Assembly (NCBI GenBank): GCA_023436395.1 | Contig: JAEZJJ010000049.1 | Coordinates: 1-25,917 of the forward strand | DNA length: 25,917 bases | Source of the DNA: Bacillota bacterium | Lineage (GTDB): Bacteria; Bacillota; Clostridia; Lachnospirales; Cellulosilyticaceae | Reading direction: 5' to 3' | Shown: positions 1 to 7,772 of the stretch, one piece after another | How the letters are laid out: each line of letters starts with the position of its first letter | How positions within the stretch are numbered: position 1 is the stretch's first letter | Notes under the pieces: model-generated | What the model saw: only the letters and a program-made list of their open reading frames with translations | What the model was told of the DNA's origin: nothing | Database searches by the model: none | Translations under genes and position numbers: made by a program

Positions 1-97
1 AAGACCCCTTAGAGACTATGAGGTAGATAGGCTTAGGCTGTAAGTGTAGTAATACATTCAGGTACTAAGTACTAATGGTTCGAGGGTTTGACCTAAG
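1..97 (+). rRNA. 23S rRNA, 3' end (partial)
   Basis: The first ~97 nt match the conserved 3' end of clostridial 23S rRNA: the AAGACCCCTT start, the GGTACTAAGTACTAATGG stretch and the final CGAGGGTTTGACC. The gene runs in from outside the window on the plus strand. The exact mature end is estimated. No 5S follows; the transcript runs into a terminator about 70 nt downstream. Confidence 0.93.
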
Positions 98-165
98 AAA
101 TGAACAAAAGTTCAACGGTTAAACAAAGGTTGTAGTATTTGTTTTTGAAAGTATAAGAGATGAGA

Positions 166-187
166 GCACCCGAGAGGGTGTTTTTTT
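166..187 (+). terminator. rRNA operon intrinsic terminator
   Basis: A GCACCC / GGGTGT stem closes a GAGA tetraloop and is followed by seven T residues. It lies ~70 nt beyond the 23S end, so it ends the rRNA transcript without a 5S gene. A nearly identical terminator core is found at 6159-6182. Confidence 0.85.
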
Positions 188-272
188 AATTATTTTATTA
201 AAAGTTCTACTATTTTTACATACATTTTTGGTTATATAACAATAGTTGGGTATCCCAAGCATCTTAAGTTAC

Positions 273-312
273 AAGCAGCTAGGTAGATTTTTAAAAATCT
301 ACCTAGCTGCTT
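273..312. terminator. Perfect 40-nt palindrome, probable bidirectional terminator
   Basis: The arm AAGCAGCTAGGTAGATTTTT (273-292) is followed at once by its exact reverse complement (293-312), with T-rich sequence after it on the plus strand. It lies between the rightward rRNA transcript and the leftward kinase gene. A shared bidirectional terminator fits this convergent layout best. A protein-binding palindrome is possible. Confidence 0.6.
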
Positions 313-487
313 ATTTTATTTTCCTAATTTTTACGAATTGCTTTTTCAAAATCAAAGTCTATTTATTAGTATTAGCTTCAATATTTACCCTATCTACAAA
401 AAGTATTCAAAGTTTATCTCATTAATAAGATGTAAAAAAGTATAACAGAAACAATGCCAAAGAGAGTCAGAGCTTAATGTTGCAAAT

Positions 488-1780
488 TTAGCTTAATGGA
501 AGAAGTATGACAAAAGTAGCACCTCCACCTGGGGTATTCTTTATTGTAATTTGTCCATGATGCAGTCTTATGATTTCATAAGCGATACTAAGGCCAAGCC
601 CGTAGTGTTCAGTTTCATGCCTAGAAGAATCTAATCTATAAAATCTTTTAAAAACATTAGGCTTAGCGGAGTCAGGAATACCAGGTCCATGATCAATGAC
701 TGCTATTTTAATGTAAGAGGATATAACCTCAAGTGAAAGTATAATTTGTGTATGAGGTGGTGTATAAGCTAAGGCATTGTTTATTAGGATAGAAATAGCT
801 TGATTGATGCGTTCTGCATCTAACGGAATGGGTGGAGTAGCAAGATCAGGTAAGATGATTTCTAGTGGGTGTTCACAACTTTGAGCAAGAGAAAGAAAAC
901 TATCATAAATATCTAGGAGTAAGGTATCTATTTGAATAGGATGCCTAATAATGCTCCATTGACCTGAATCAGCCCGTGAAAGAGAGAGCAAATCGCCAAC
1001 TAATCTGGAAAGATTTCTACATTCACGATTAATAATATTAATTAAGTACTTATCTAAAATTAGTTCATCTTCTAAAAGTTCTTCTGTACTGGCTTGAATA
1101 ACAGCTAGAGGTGAACGGAGTTCATGAGAAGCTGCAGCAACAAAGTCTATTTGATCCTTGTAGCTGATTTCAATGGGCTTAATTGCTTTTCCTGAAAACC
1201 AAAAGCTAAAGAAAGCAAGAAGAAGTACACCCAATAAAATAAGACTCACAAAGATTAGTCGTATATGAAGGATTTGGGCATCATCATCTGCCATATCTTT
1301 TACTATAATAACCCCATAGTGATCTGTATGTGAAGAAATGGCAGCTATTGCTACTAAAAAGTGTCCATATCGTGTACGCAGAGGAAAAGAAATTGAAGGA
1401 ATATCATAAAAAGAAGCATAAGTAGCTAGAGGATTAAATTGATAGTCATTGAGTGCAATATTTGTAGCATGCTGAATGAGGTACCGACGTTCTTCGCCTA
1501 ATATGTAGCCCCCAGGAAAACTAAAGGATGCATTTTCAGTAGAAATAGAAATAATGAGCTGATTGCTTGCCTCCATCTGAGCAAGCCATAAATGGGAAAT
1601 GACTTTATCATTTTGTAAGCGCTGAGCAACGGTGTTGATGTGGTTATTTAGAGTAAGTTTACTACGTGCATTAAGGTTCTTTTCGGTAAACATGAGTGCA
1701 AGTAATGTTAAAATAGTTACGATAGTAGTTGTAACAATAACACAGATAAGGATGAGTTTTTTTCGTAGCTTATTGAGCAT
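488..1780 (-). CDS. Two-component sensor histidine kinase
   Basis: Membrane sensor kinase of the HisKA/HATPase_c class, 430 aa from the chosen start. Two hydrophobic segments (roughly residues 9-31 and 174-196) flank a ~140-residue extracytoplasmic sensor region. The H-box ASHELRSPLAV carries the phospho-acceptor His (about 219). The N-box (INQAISILINNALAYTPP), the G1 motif (DHGPGIP) and G2 (GLGLSIAYEI) follow. A start six codons upstream (1798) is possible, but the ATG at 1780 has GGAGG six nt before it, inside the end of the regulator gene. The 11-nt overlap with the upstream response regulator indicates translational coupling and a cognate pair. The ligand is unknown. The neighbouring divergent secreted-protein gene is a possible target. 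Confidence 0.93.
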   Translation of the reverse strand: MLNKLRKKLILICVIVTTTIVTILTLLALMFTEKNLNARSKLTLNNHINTVAQRLQNDKVISHLWLAQMEASNQLIISISTENASFSFPGGYILGEERRYLIQHATNIALNDYQFNPLATYASFYDIPSISFPLRTRYGHFLVAIAAISSHTDHYGVIIVKDMADDDAQILHIRLIFVSLILLGVLLLAFFSFWFSGKAIKPIEISYKDQIDFVAAASHELRSPLAVIQASTEELLEDELILDKYLINIINRECRNLSRLVGDLLSLSRADSGQWSIIRHPIQIDTLLLDIYDSFLSLAQSCEHPLEIILPDLATPPIPLDAERINQAISILINNALAYTPPHTQIILSLEVISSYIKIAVIDHGPGIPDSAKPNVFKRFYRLDSSRHETEHYGLGLSIAYEIIRLHHGQITIKNTPGGGATFVILLPLS

Positions 1781-2453
1781 CCATGTCCTCCAAAACATAA
1801 CCGACAGAGCGAACAGTTTTTATTTTTTGGATACTGCCAACATTGTTTAGACGGCGACGCAAAAAACGTATGTAATTATCCAAATTACCATTATCAACCA
1901 AGGTATCTGGGCCCCAGACTCTAGAGAAAATGAGCTGACGTGGAAGAAGCCTGTTGGGATTTTGTAAAAATAGCTCTATTAGACGGCTTTCTCTCTTAGA
2001 TAAGGAAAGCGTATCAGCAGGTCCCGTTAAGATTTGGTTAGTTAGATTAAAGGAAAGATCGCCATGCTGCAAGAAATCTAGACTTTCCCATTGAACGGGG
2101 CGGCGTCTTAATGCACGGATACGTGCATAGAGTTCTTCCATTACAAAGGGTTTTGTAATATAGTCATCAGCACCAGCATCTAATCCGATTATTTTATCAT
2201 CAATATCACCTAAAGCAGTGATAATGATGACGGGTATATGATGACCTTGGTAACGCATTTTTTTTAATAGTGAGATACCATCTAGTGAGGGTAACATACG
2301 GTCTAAAAGCACAAGGTCATAGGCCTGATATTTCAGATACTCGAGACCATCAAGGCCATCATAGCAATAGTCTATGTCGTAGCCCTCTTTTTTAAGATGC
2401 CTTGTTATACTTTGACAGAGCGGTTTATTATCTTCAATAAGTAAAATACGCAT
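1770..2453 (-). CDS. OmpR/PhoB-family response regulator
   Basis: 227-aa DNA-binding response regulator, partner of the overlapping sensor kinase. The receiver domain (about 1-115) has the acidic pair in LIEDN, the phospho-acceptor Asp51 in LVLLDRMLPSLDG, and the switch Thr and Lys in IITA and ITKPF. The C-terminal winged-helix domain (about 130-222) includes the SKRESRLIELFLQNP helix and the closing VRSVGYVL strand. An upstream ATG at 2498 would add 15 residues, but the ATG at 2453 is preceded by AGGGAGGA at good spacing and begins MRILLIEDN like the family. It is divergently oriented from the secreted-protein gene. Three AGAATAAA repeats in the shared intergenic region are candidate binding sites. 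Confidence 0.95.
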   Translation of the reverse strand: MRILLIEDNKPLCQSITRHLKKEGYDIDYCYDGLDGLEYLKYQAYDLVLLDRMLPSLDGISLLKKMRYQGHHIPVIIITALGDIDDKIIGLDAGADDYITKPFVMEELYARIRALRRRPVQWESLDFLQHGDLSFNLTNQILTGPADTLSLSKRESRLIELFLQNPNRLLPRQLIFSRVWGPDTLVDNGNLDNYIRFLRRRLNNVGSIQKIKTVRSVGYVLEDMDAQ

Positions 2454-2502
2454 TATAATTCCTCCCTTACATAAAACAACATCATTATAGCATGCCATAA
2501 AT

Positions 2503-2538
2503 AGAATAAACAGAATAAATCTGAAATTACAGAATAAA
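2503..2538. promoter_or_regulatory. AGAATAAA direct repeats in divergent promoter region
   Basis: The octamer AGAATAAA occurs at 2503-2510, 2512-2519 and 2531-2538, between the response-regulator gene and the divergent secreted-protein gene. OmpR-type regulators commonly bind direct repeats, so this could be an autoregulatory operator. The region is AT-rich, so chance repetition is not excluded. Confidence 0.4.
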
Positions 2539-2595
2539 TACAGGTAAGGTTGATAAAATATAACAGTAGAAATAAATAAAAGGGAGATTGTAAAG

Positions 2596-3615
2596 ATGAG
2601 GAAAAAAATAAGTAAGAAAGTAACAAGAATGATTATAAAAGCCCTAACAGGAATGCTAATGGTACAGGGAAGCTATATGTCAATAACGAATCCGTTACAA
2701 GCAGCAATCATCTCAACTAATACTCATGCAACTAATGGTATTGCACAAGTTAAAGTAAAAGATACAATAGTAACTATTACAAGTATTACTAAAGAAAACT
2801 ATAAAGGGAAATATAAATTAGGCTATACTTTAGAGAGAGCGGGTGGAATACCTAGTAATACTACAGACACCTCAGTAGTTGGAAATATTGACTTTAGTAT
2901 GCAAGGGAAAAAGTATCAGCTTAATATGTGGGGGAATGACTCAAAAGTATTAAGAATTTCTGACACAAAAGTGCAAGGTGAAGTAGTGGCAGAGTGTTCG
3001 TCGGATGGAGGAAGAACTTTAGTAGATTTGCAGCTTGCACAAATGAACGAGAAAGCTGCTACTTTGACAATAAAACAAGTAAGTTATAGCCATATTACAA
3101 ATTTATATACGTATGATTTAGTTAATGATTTAAAAAAAGCGAAAAAAGCAAACAGCGTGCCTTATGCAAAGGGGAATTTAGTAGTAGATTATGATAAAGC
3201 AATTGCAGGAGCTCCGACAGCTGAGATAAAAGAGGGATTAAAGGAGCTAAAGGATATTGAATTAAAAACAAGACCTAAGAATGTATTGCCTGCTAAAGGG
3301 CTAGATTTACAAATACTCTCTGAGGATTTAGGCCTTAAACTAGATAATGTAGGGTTTGTAGATGACAAGCTACATATGAGGATTACTGGTTTTAATAAGA
3401 AAAGTGCTTGGAATCTTTCAATAACCAACGCTTCTGGAATTGATACACAAGATTATTTGATATTAGATAAAACACATAATGTATTTTATTGTGTTTATAA
3501 GATTAAAAATGCAGAGGAATTAGCAAAGTGTAACATTCATTGGAATCAAAAAGAAATTGTTCAGACGGATCAAGAAACAAAATCTGTTGCATTAACTATC
3601 AATATAGGTAAGTAA
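2596..3615 (+). CDS. Secreted protein of unknown function
   Basis: 339-aa protein that I do not recognise. The N-terminus is strongly basic (MRKKISKKVTR) and is followed by a hydrophobic stretch, with a plausible signal-peptidase I site near LQAAI (about residue 38). The rest is hydrophilic, alternates short beta-like segments, and has no cysteine pattern, transmembrane segment or catalytic motif I can name. The start is supported by AGGGAG upstream. It stands alone, divergent from the two-component genes, with a hairpin downstream. An extracellular or wall-facing role under control of that two-component system is a guess from position only. Confidence 0.75.
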   Translation: MRKKISKKVTRMIIKALTGMLMVQGSYMSITNPLQAAIISTNTHATNGIAQVKVKDTIVTITSITKENYKGKYKLGYTLERAGGIPSNTTDTSVVGNIDFSMQGKKYQLNMWGNDSKVLRISDTKVQGEVVAECSSDGGRTLVDLQLAQMNEKAATLTIKQVSYSHITNLYTYDLVNDLKKAKKANSVPYAKGNLVVDYDKAIAGAPTAEIKEGLKELKDIELKTRPKNVLPAKGLDLQILSEDLGLKLDNVGFVDDKLHMRITGFNKKSAWNLSITNASGIDTQDYLILDKTHNVFYCVYKIKNAEELAKCNIHWNQKEIVQTDQETKSVALTINIGK

Positions 3616-3639
3616 AATCAAAAAAGTATTTATCATAAA

Positions 3640-3691
3640 AACTGACCTCCTATAAGTTAGATCTTTTAGATTTAATTTATGGGGGTCAGTT
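3640..3691 (+). terminator. Long hairpin after the secreted-protein gene
   Basis: An arm beginning AACTGACCTCC pairs with a downstream arm ending GGGGGTCAGTT. The stem is ~24 bp with a few G-U or mismatched positions and a short TTT loop. No strong T-tract follows, so termination may be partial or the hairpin may stabilise the mRNA. Confidence 0.55.
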
Positions 3692-3778
3692 CATAAGTTT
3701 AAGCATTTTAGATTATATAAAAATACAGAAAAGGTATAGGGTGACATGCTAAGATATAGAGTGAAAAAGAGGAATGAA

Positions 3779-5989
3779 ATGAGAGTATTATTAACAAGAT
3801 TAATGGCTAGTTGTTTACTGGTCAGCATGACTTTAACGGGTTGTCATACCAATTTACAAACTAAGACAACAGGTCAAACAAAAGTTGCAATGGGACGCTA
3901 TATGGAGGAGAGCATAGAGTTACAAAAATTTATAAAGTATGAGACTAAAGATGTAGTAATATGGGAGAGTGAGAACGGTAAACTACAAGCATTAGTACTC
4001 AATGAGACGCTAACAGGATATGAAGAAGGGCCTGATGGGAAATGGATAGAAATAGATATGCCTTTATGCAATGCATTAAATCAAATGGGGGAGAAACTCT
4101 ATGAGCTTGGGGATGTGATGATAACACCAGAGTCAAAAAAAGTTTATATAGAGGGGTATAAGACAGATGAAGAGGGTAAAAGAGGAGATTTTTATGTGGC
4201 TCAGTTTTTAGATAATACTTTAAAGGAAATAAAGATTTCTTGGGATAATGAAAATAAAGCAATAGATTTAGAAGTACAGGTAGATGAAGCAGGAAATATA
4301 CTTATATTAGATGCTGTGTCATCGGGTGTACAAATATTTGATGGGCAAACAGGTGAACTAAAACAGGTAGTAGGGAAGGAAGAAGACATAAGAGATTTTA
4401 CTGTTGTTGGCAATCAAGTATTTACAATAGGTAGCTCAAATGCTTTAAATATATATGCTATAAAAGACGGAGCTTTACAAAGGAGCATTGAAGGGGTAGA
4501 AGTAGATGTGCAGAGTCAGATTATCAATGCAGACGAAGAGGGTAGCGTCTATATTCTTACCACAGAAGGCGTATTTAAATTGCCTAAGGATGGAAACGTG
4601 TTTGAAAAGATAATAGAAGGAGATCTTTGTTCCCTAAGTTCACCGTCTATCGGTTTAAGAGACGCTAAAGTATGCAAAGGTGAAATTCACGCAAACTTAA
4701 GCGGAAATCCATTTTTATTAGTTAAATATGTTTACCATCAGGAGGTACCTGCTGTACCAGAAACACAAATTACGATACGTACCTTAAAACAATGTCCTAA
4801 ATTAAGACTAGCAGTACAAATTTATAAGGAAAAGCATCCAGATGCCTATATTAGATTTGAAGTTATGTTGAATGAGGAGAATCAGCAATATGGTGTAGGA
4901 GATGCAGAAGCTATTAATATTCTTAATACAGAGATTTTAGCAGGACAAGGACCAGATATATTTGTATTAGATGGATTACCTGTAGATGCTTATATGAAGA
5001 AGGGGATATTAGCAGATTTAACACAGTTTGTAGACGAGAAAACACAAAGTGAAGGACTGCTTAATAACCTTATGAATACTTATCAGACAGGCCAAAAAGT
5101 ATATGCCATTCCACTTGAATTCGGGTTAGTGGTGGGTTTAGGAAAAAAAGAACTTACCCAGGATGGAATCAGTTTGGAAAAGTTAGTTCAATATAAAGAG
5201 AAACATCCAGATAAAAAGGTAATACATAGCACATCACCAGGTAAGCGTATTAAGGAAATAGGATCTTGGTGGGCACCCAGGTTATTTGATAAGGAGGGAA
5301 AAGTAAATACTTCTGAAATAAAGACTTTGCTGCAAGGACTTAAAACAATTACGCCTAAAGTTAAAGATGGATATGCTCTCGTTGATTATACATATGATAG
5401 TTATGGTTTTAGAACACCAGAATTTCTATTATATGATGATGGATGTGTAGAAATCGATAGGGCAGAAAATGGAAGGGCACTTCAAGTACTAGCGTATATT
5501 AATGAACATTATGGTGATTCTCAGATAACAACTAAAATTGATGGAGAAGAAAACATAGCTATTCCCGTTGAATTGGTAGGTATTAATAATTCTAGTAAAA
5601 ATCAAGACGCGGCCAAAGAGATTGTGAGTATTGCTTTATCAAAAGAGGTACAGTCAAACGAGGCATTGTCACATTTTCCAGTACGGGAAGATGCACTGGA
5701 GGATTGGATATTACGTAATAATTATAGTGAGTATAAACCGATGTATGTAATATGGGAAAATGACGGAACAGTAAAAGATCAAGTAGAATTTGAATGGGGA
5801 TATGAAAAAGAAATGCAGCAGTTTTTAGAGAGCTGTAAGAAGGCAAAGCTTATGAAACCTATGGATCCGCAGATCTATGAAATTATTAGAGATGAGTCCG
5901 AAGCTTATTTTAATGATAATATGGAAATAGATGAAACTGTGAATAATATTACACATAAAATAAACTTATATTTAAGTGAACAAAGTTAA
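3779..5989 (+). CDS. Lipoprotein: propeller-like domain plus family 1 solute-binding domain
   Basis: 736-aa exported lipoprotein. From the chosen start the signal peptide ends in the lipobox LTGC with the lipidated Cys at 22. An ATG at 3746 would add 11 residues, but the one at 3779 has AGAGG six nt upstream and gives a normal lipoprotein leader. Residues ~25-320 contain repeated beta-rich units (for example GNILILDAVSSGVQIFDG and GSVYILTTEGVFKLPKDG) suggesting a propeller. From ~335 onward it resembles bacterial family 1 extracellular solute-binding proteins (ILAGQGPDIFVLDGLPVDAY, KKGILADLTQFVDE, YAIPLEFGLVVGLGKK). No permease or ATPase gene lies beside it, so it may be an orphan binding protein or a surface sensor. 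The ligand is unknown. Confidence 0.85.
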   Translation: MRVLLTRLMASCLLVSMTLTGCHTNLQTKTTGQTKVAMGRYMEESIELQKFIKYETKDVVIWESENGKLQALVLNETLTGYEEGPDGKWIEIDMPLCNALNQMGEKLYELGDVMITPESKKVYIEGYKTDEEGKRGDFYVAQFLDNTLKEIKISWDNENKAIDLEVQVDEAGNILILDAVSSGVQIFDGQTGELKQVVGKEEDIRDFTVVGNQVFTIGSSNALNIYAIKDGALQRSIEGVEVDVQSQIINADEEGSVYILTTEGVFKLPKDGNVFEKIIEGDLCSLSSPSIGLRDAKVCKGEIHANLSGNPFLLVKYVYHQEVPAVPETQITIRTLKQCPKLRLAVQIYKEKHPDAYIRFEVMLNEENQQYGVGDAEAINILNTEILAGQGPDIFVLDGLPVDAYMKKGILADLTQFVDEKTQSEGLLNNLMNTYQTGQKVYAIPLEFGLVVGLGKKELTQDGISLEKLVQYKEKHPDKKVIHSTSPGKRIKEIGSWWAPRLFDKEGKVNTSEIKTLLQGLKTITPKVKDGYALVDYTYDSYGFRTPEFLLYDDGCVEIDRAENGRALQVLAYINEHYGDSQITTKIDGEENIAIPVELVGINNSSKNQDAAKEIVSIALSKEVQSNEALSHFPVREDALEDWILRNNYSEYKPMYVIWENDGTVKDQVEFEWGYEKEMQQFLESCKKAKLMKPMDPQIYEIIRDESEAYFNDNMEIDETVNNITHKINLYLSEQS

Positions 5990-6158
5990 ATAATTTATCT
6001 ATATTAACCATTGTTTCAAAAGTAAAGATGATTTGTTACTTTTATATAAATTGACACAAATGAGTGAGGGAAGAATCTCAAGGCTTATGAGAGAAGCAGT
6101 GTTAAAGAACATGCAAAATACCCTCGTAACTAAGGGATGAAAGGGCTAGTATAAGAGA

Positions 6159-6182
6159 GCACCCGATTGGGGTGTTTTTTTT
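6159..6182 (+). terminator. Intrinsic terminator
   Basis: CACCC / GGGTG stem with a GATTG loop, followed by eight T residues. It ends transcription coming from the solute-binding lipoprotein gene or from a short RNA between the genes. The core (AGAGCACCCGA...GGGTG plus T-run) resembles the rRNA terminator at 166-187. Confidence 0.8.
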
Positions 6183-6277
6183 GAATTTATTTGTTAAGAT
6201 ATAAAGGACATATTAAGATATATTTTATATATATAATTGAATAGTTTGGTTGGTGAATATAGACATAAATACAAAAT

Positions 6278-6298
6278 AATTGTATGATATATACAATT
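6278..6298. promoter_or_regulatory. Inverted repeat, candidate operator
   Basis: AATTGTA and TACAATT are separated by seven nt, about 30 nt before the LacI start codon. The repeat overlaps a possible -35 (TTGTAT, 6280-6285) that pairs with TAAAAT 18 nt downstream. Autoregulation is plausible. It lacks the central CG usual in LacI/CcpA operators, so confidence is modest. Confidence 0.4.
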
Positions 6299-6329
6299 TG
6301 ATGTAAAATTATAGTAAAGGGGGCGTAAT

Positions 6330-7328
6330 ATGACAATTAAAGAAATAGCAGAGAGAGCCGGGGTTTCTATAGCAACAGTCTCACTTGCATTAAATGGGAA
6401 AAGTAATGTTAAAGAAGAAACTAAGCAGGTTATATTAGAGTTGGCTAGGGAATGTGGTTATACTAAAAAAAATATGAAACCCAAAAAAAGTATTTTACTT
6501 GTAAAATATGTGAATAGTGGGATATCTATTGATAAGAATGGAAATTTTATAACGGAGCTAATAGATGCTATCGAAAATACAGCTAGTAAATATGAATATA
6601 ATATAGCTATAAAAAATGTTATGGCGAGTGACTGGCAAAAGGATCTCTCATCTATTAACCAAGAAGATTTCTCAGGGATTATATTTTTAGCTACAGAGGC
6701 ACAAGAAGATGTAGCTATAGGAATAAATAATATGGATATCCCAGTAGTAGCAGTAGATAATATGTTTGAGTATACAGATATAGATTCAATAGTCATGGAT
6801 AATCGTGGTGGAATTTATGATGCAGTCAAATACTTATATGATTTAGGTCATAGAGAAATAGGTTTTATTGATAGCTACATAAAGTTTGATAATATTCTTC
6901 AAAGGACAGAAGGCTATGAAAAGGCTGTAGAGAGATTGAAGTTAACTTTTAAAGATGAATATAAAATTACAATTGGATTGACTTTAGAAAGTGCATACCA
7001 AGATATGCTAACACAACTTAATAGGGGGATCAAACTTCCAACAGCATATGTAGCAGCTAATGATACTTTGGCTATAGGAGTTATTAAAGCTTTAAAAGAA
7101 TTTGGAATACAAGTACCTGAACAGGTATCAATTATTGGGTTTGATGATATTCCATATTGTGTTGGATTAGATAAACCACTTACTACAATGAAAGTAAGTC
7201 GAGATAAACTTGGTGAGCAAGCAATAAAAATGTTAGTAGGTAAGATTAATGAAAATCATAAAGAAGGTATAAAATTACTTGTTAGAACACAGTTAGTAGA
7301 ACGAGAAAGTGTAAGGGTAATTAATTAA
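6330..7328 (+). CDS. LacI-family transcriptional regulator (first paralogue)
   Basis: 332-aa regulator. The N-terminal LacI helix-turn-helix (MTIKEIAERAGVSIATVSLALNGK) and hinge region (~45-58) precede a periplasmic-binding-protein-like effector domain (~60-330). Typical family segments are GIIFLATEA, VMDNRGGIYDAVKYLYDLGHREIGFID, AANDTLAIGVIKALKE and VSIIGFDDIPY. The start has AAGGGGGCG upstream. It sits just before a second, highly similar regulator and the sugar importer, so both probably sense the imported sugar or a phosphorylated product and control the importer and BMC operon. The effector is unknown. Confidence 0.93.
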   Translation: MTIKEIAERAGVSIATVSLALNGKSNVKEETKQVILELARECGYTKKNMKPKKSILLVKYVNSGISIDKNGNFITELIDAIENTASKYEYNIAIKNVMASDWQKDLSSINQEDFSGIIFLATEAQEDVAIGINNMDIPVVAVDNMFEYTDIDSIVMDNRGGIYDAVKYLYDLGHREIGFIDSYIKFDNILQRTEGYEKAVERLKLTFKDEYKITIGLTLESAYQDMLTQLNRGIKLPTAYVAANDTLAIGVIKALKEFGIQVPEQVSIIGFDDIPYCVGLDKPLTTMKVSRDKLGEQAIKMLVGKINENHKEGIKLLVRTQLVERESVRVIN

Positions 7329-7379
7329 TACTTTTAATAAATAAGGTGTTATGTGGTTAAAATACAAAATTAATGAAGT

Positions 7380-7422
7380 GAGCATTTATATTTGCGAAAA
7401 GCAAATATAAATGCTCTTTTTT
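7380..7422 (+). terminator. Strong intrinsic terminator
   Basis: A perfect 16-bp stem (GAGCATTTATATTTGC pairing with GCAAATATAAATGCTC) with a GAAAA loop runs straight into TTTTTTAT. It separates the first LacI transcript from the downstream regulator and importer. Confidence 0.9.
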
Positions 7423-7427
7423 ATATT

Positions 7428-7460
7428 AGACATAAAAATATGGTACATATTTTTATGTCT
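7428..7460. repeat. Perfect 15-bp inverted repeat
   Basis: AGACATAAAAATATG and its exact complement flank GTA. It directly follows the terminator but has no T-tract after it. It could be a second hairpin or a dyad operator for one of the LacI proteins. Confidence 0.6.
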
Positions 7461-7772
7461 AGGGGTTAACCTTTGAAGTATATTCGTTTTACATTAAAGT
7501 TTATATAAAATGCAGTCATTTATTTTAAATTAAATTTAAATTATCCTTTTTATTGAATTTGATATTAGAAATACTAAAAGAGACAACTTATACAGAATGC
7601 CCTTTAAATTTAATAAAACTAAAGAGTTATAGTACAAAATATACTGAAAGTTAAAGCTGATAATTAAAATTTATTAAAAAAAGTATTAAAATTTTTATAA
7701 ATTATATTGATTTTTTTAAAAGAAAGTGATATTGTTTAAAATATAATAATATTAAAAAAATGGATGATTAAA

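Larger units (their letters stand above)
98..487. other. Gene-free spacer after 23S
   Basis: AT-rich spacer between the 23S end and the convergent kinase gene. It holds the rRNA terminator (166-187) and a 40-nt palindrome (273-312), and I see no coding potential. The stretch 313-487 has no recognisable signal. Confidence 0.7.
5990..6329. other. Gene-free region upstream of the first LacI regulator
   Basis: 340-nt spacer. The first part (to ~6158) has small hairpin possibilities (TCTCA/TGAGA near 6075-6095, CCCT/AGGG near 6121-6136) and leads into a terminator at 6159-6182. The second part holds an inverted repeat (6278-6298) overlapping a possible promoter. I compared it by eye with the common riboswitch and T-box cores and saw no match. 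Confidence 0.5.
7329..7772. other. Gene-free region between the two LacI regulators
   Basis: Very AT-rich 444-nt spacer. It contains the terminator at 7380-7422 and a perfect inverted repeat at 7428-7460. The rest (7461-7760) has no coding potential I can support. The promoter of the second regulator presumably lies near its end, but I could not identify convincing -35/-10 boxes. Confidence 0.6.

Noticed and set aside
3189..5846. Antisense open frames opposite the secreted protein and the solute-binding lipoprotein
   Set aside because: They lie within strongly supported genes, lack ribosome sites and show no family features. They are by-products of AT-rich codon use.
6060..6182. Known riboswitch or T-box
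   Set aside because: No SAM, cobalamin, purine, glycine, lysine, guanidine or T-box core was seen by eye. Only the terminator is secure.
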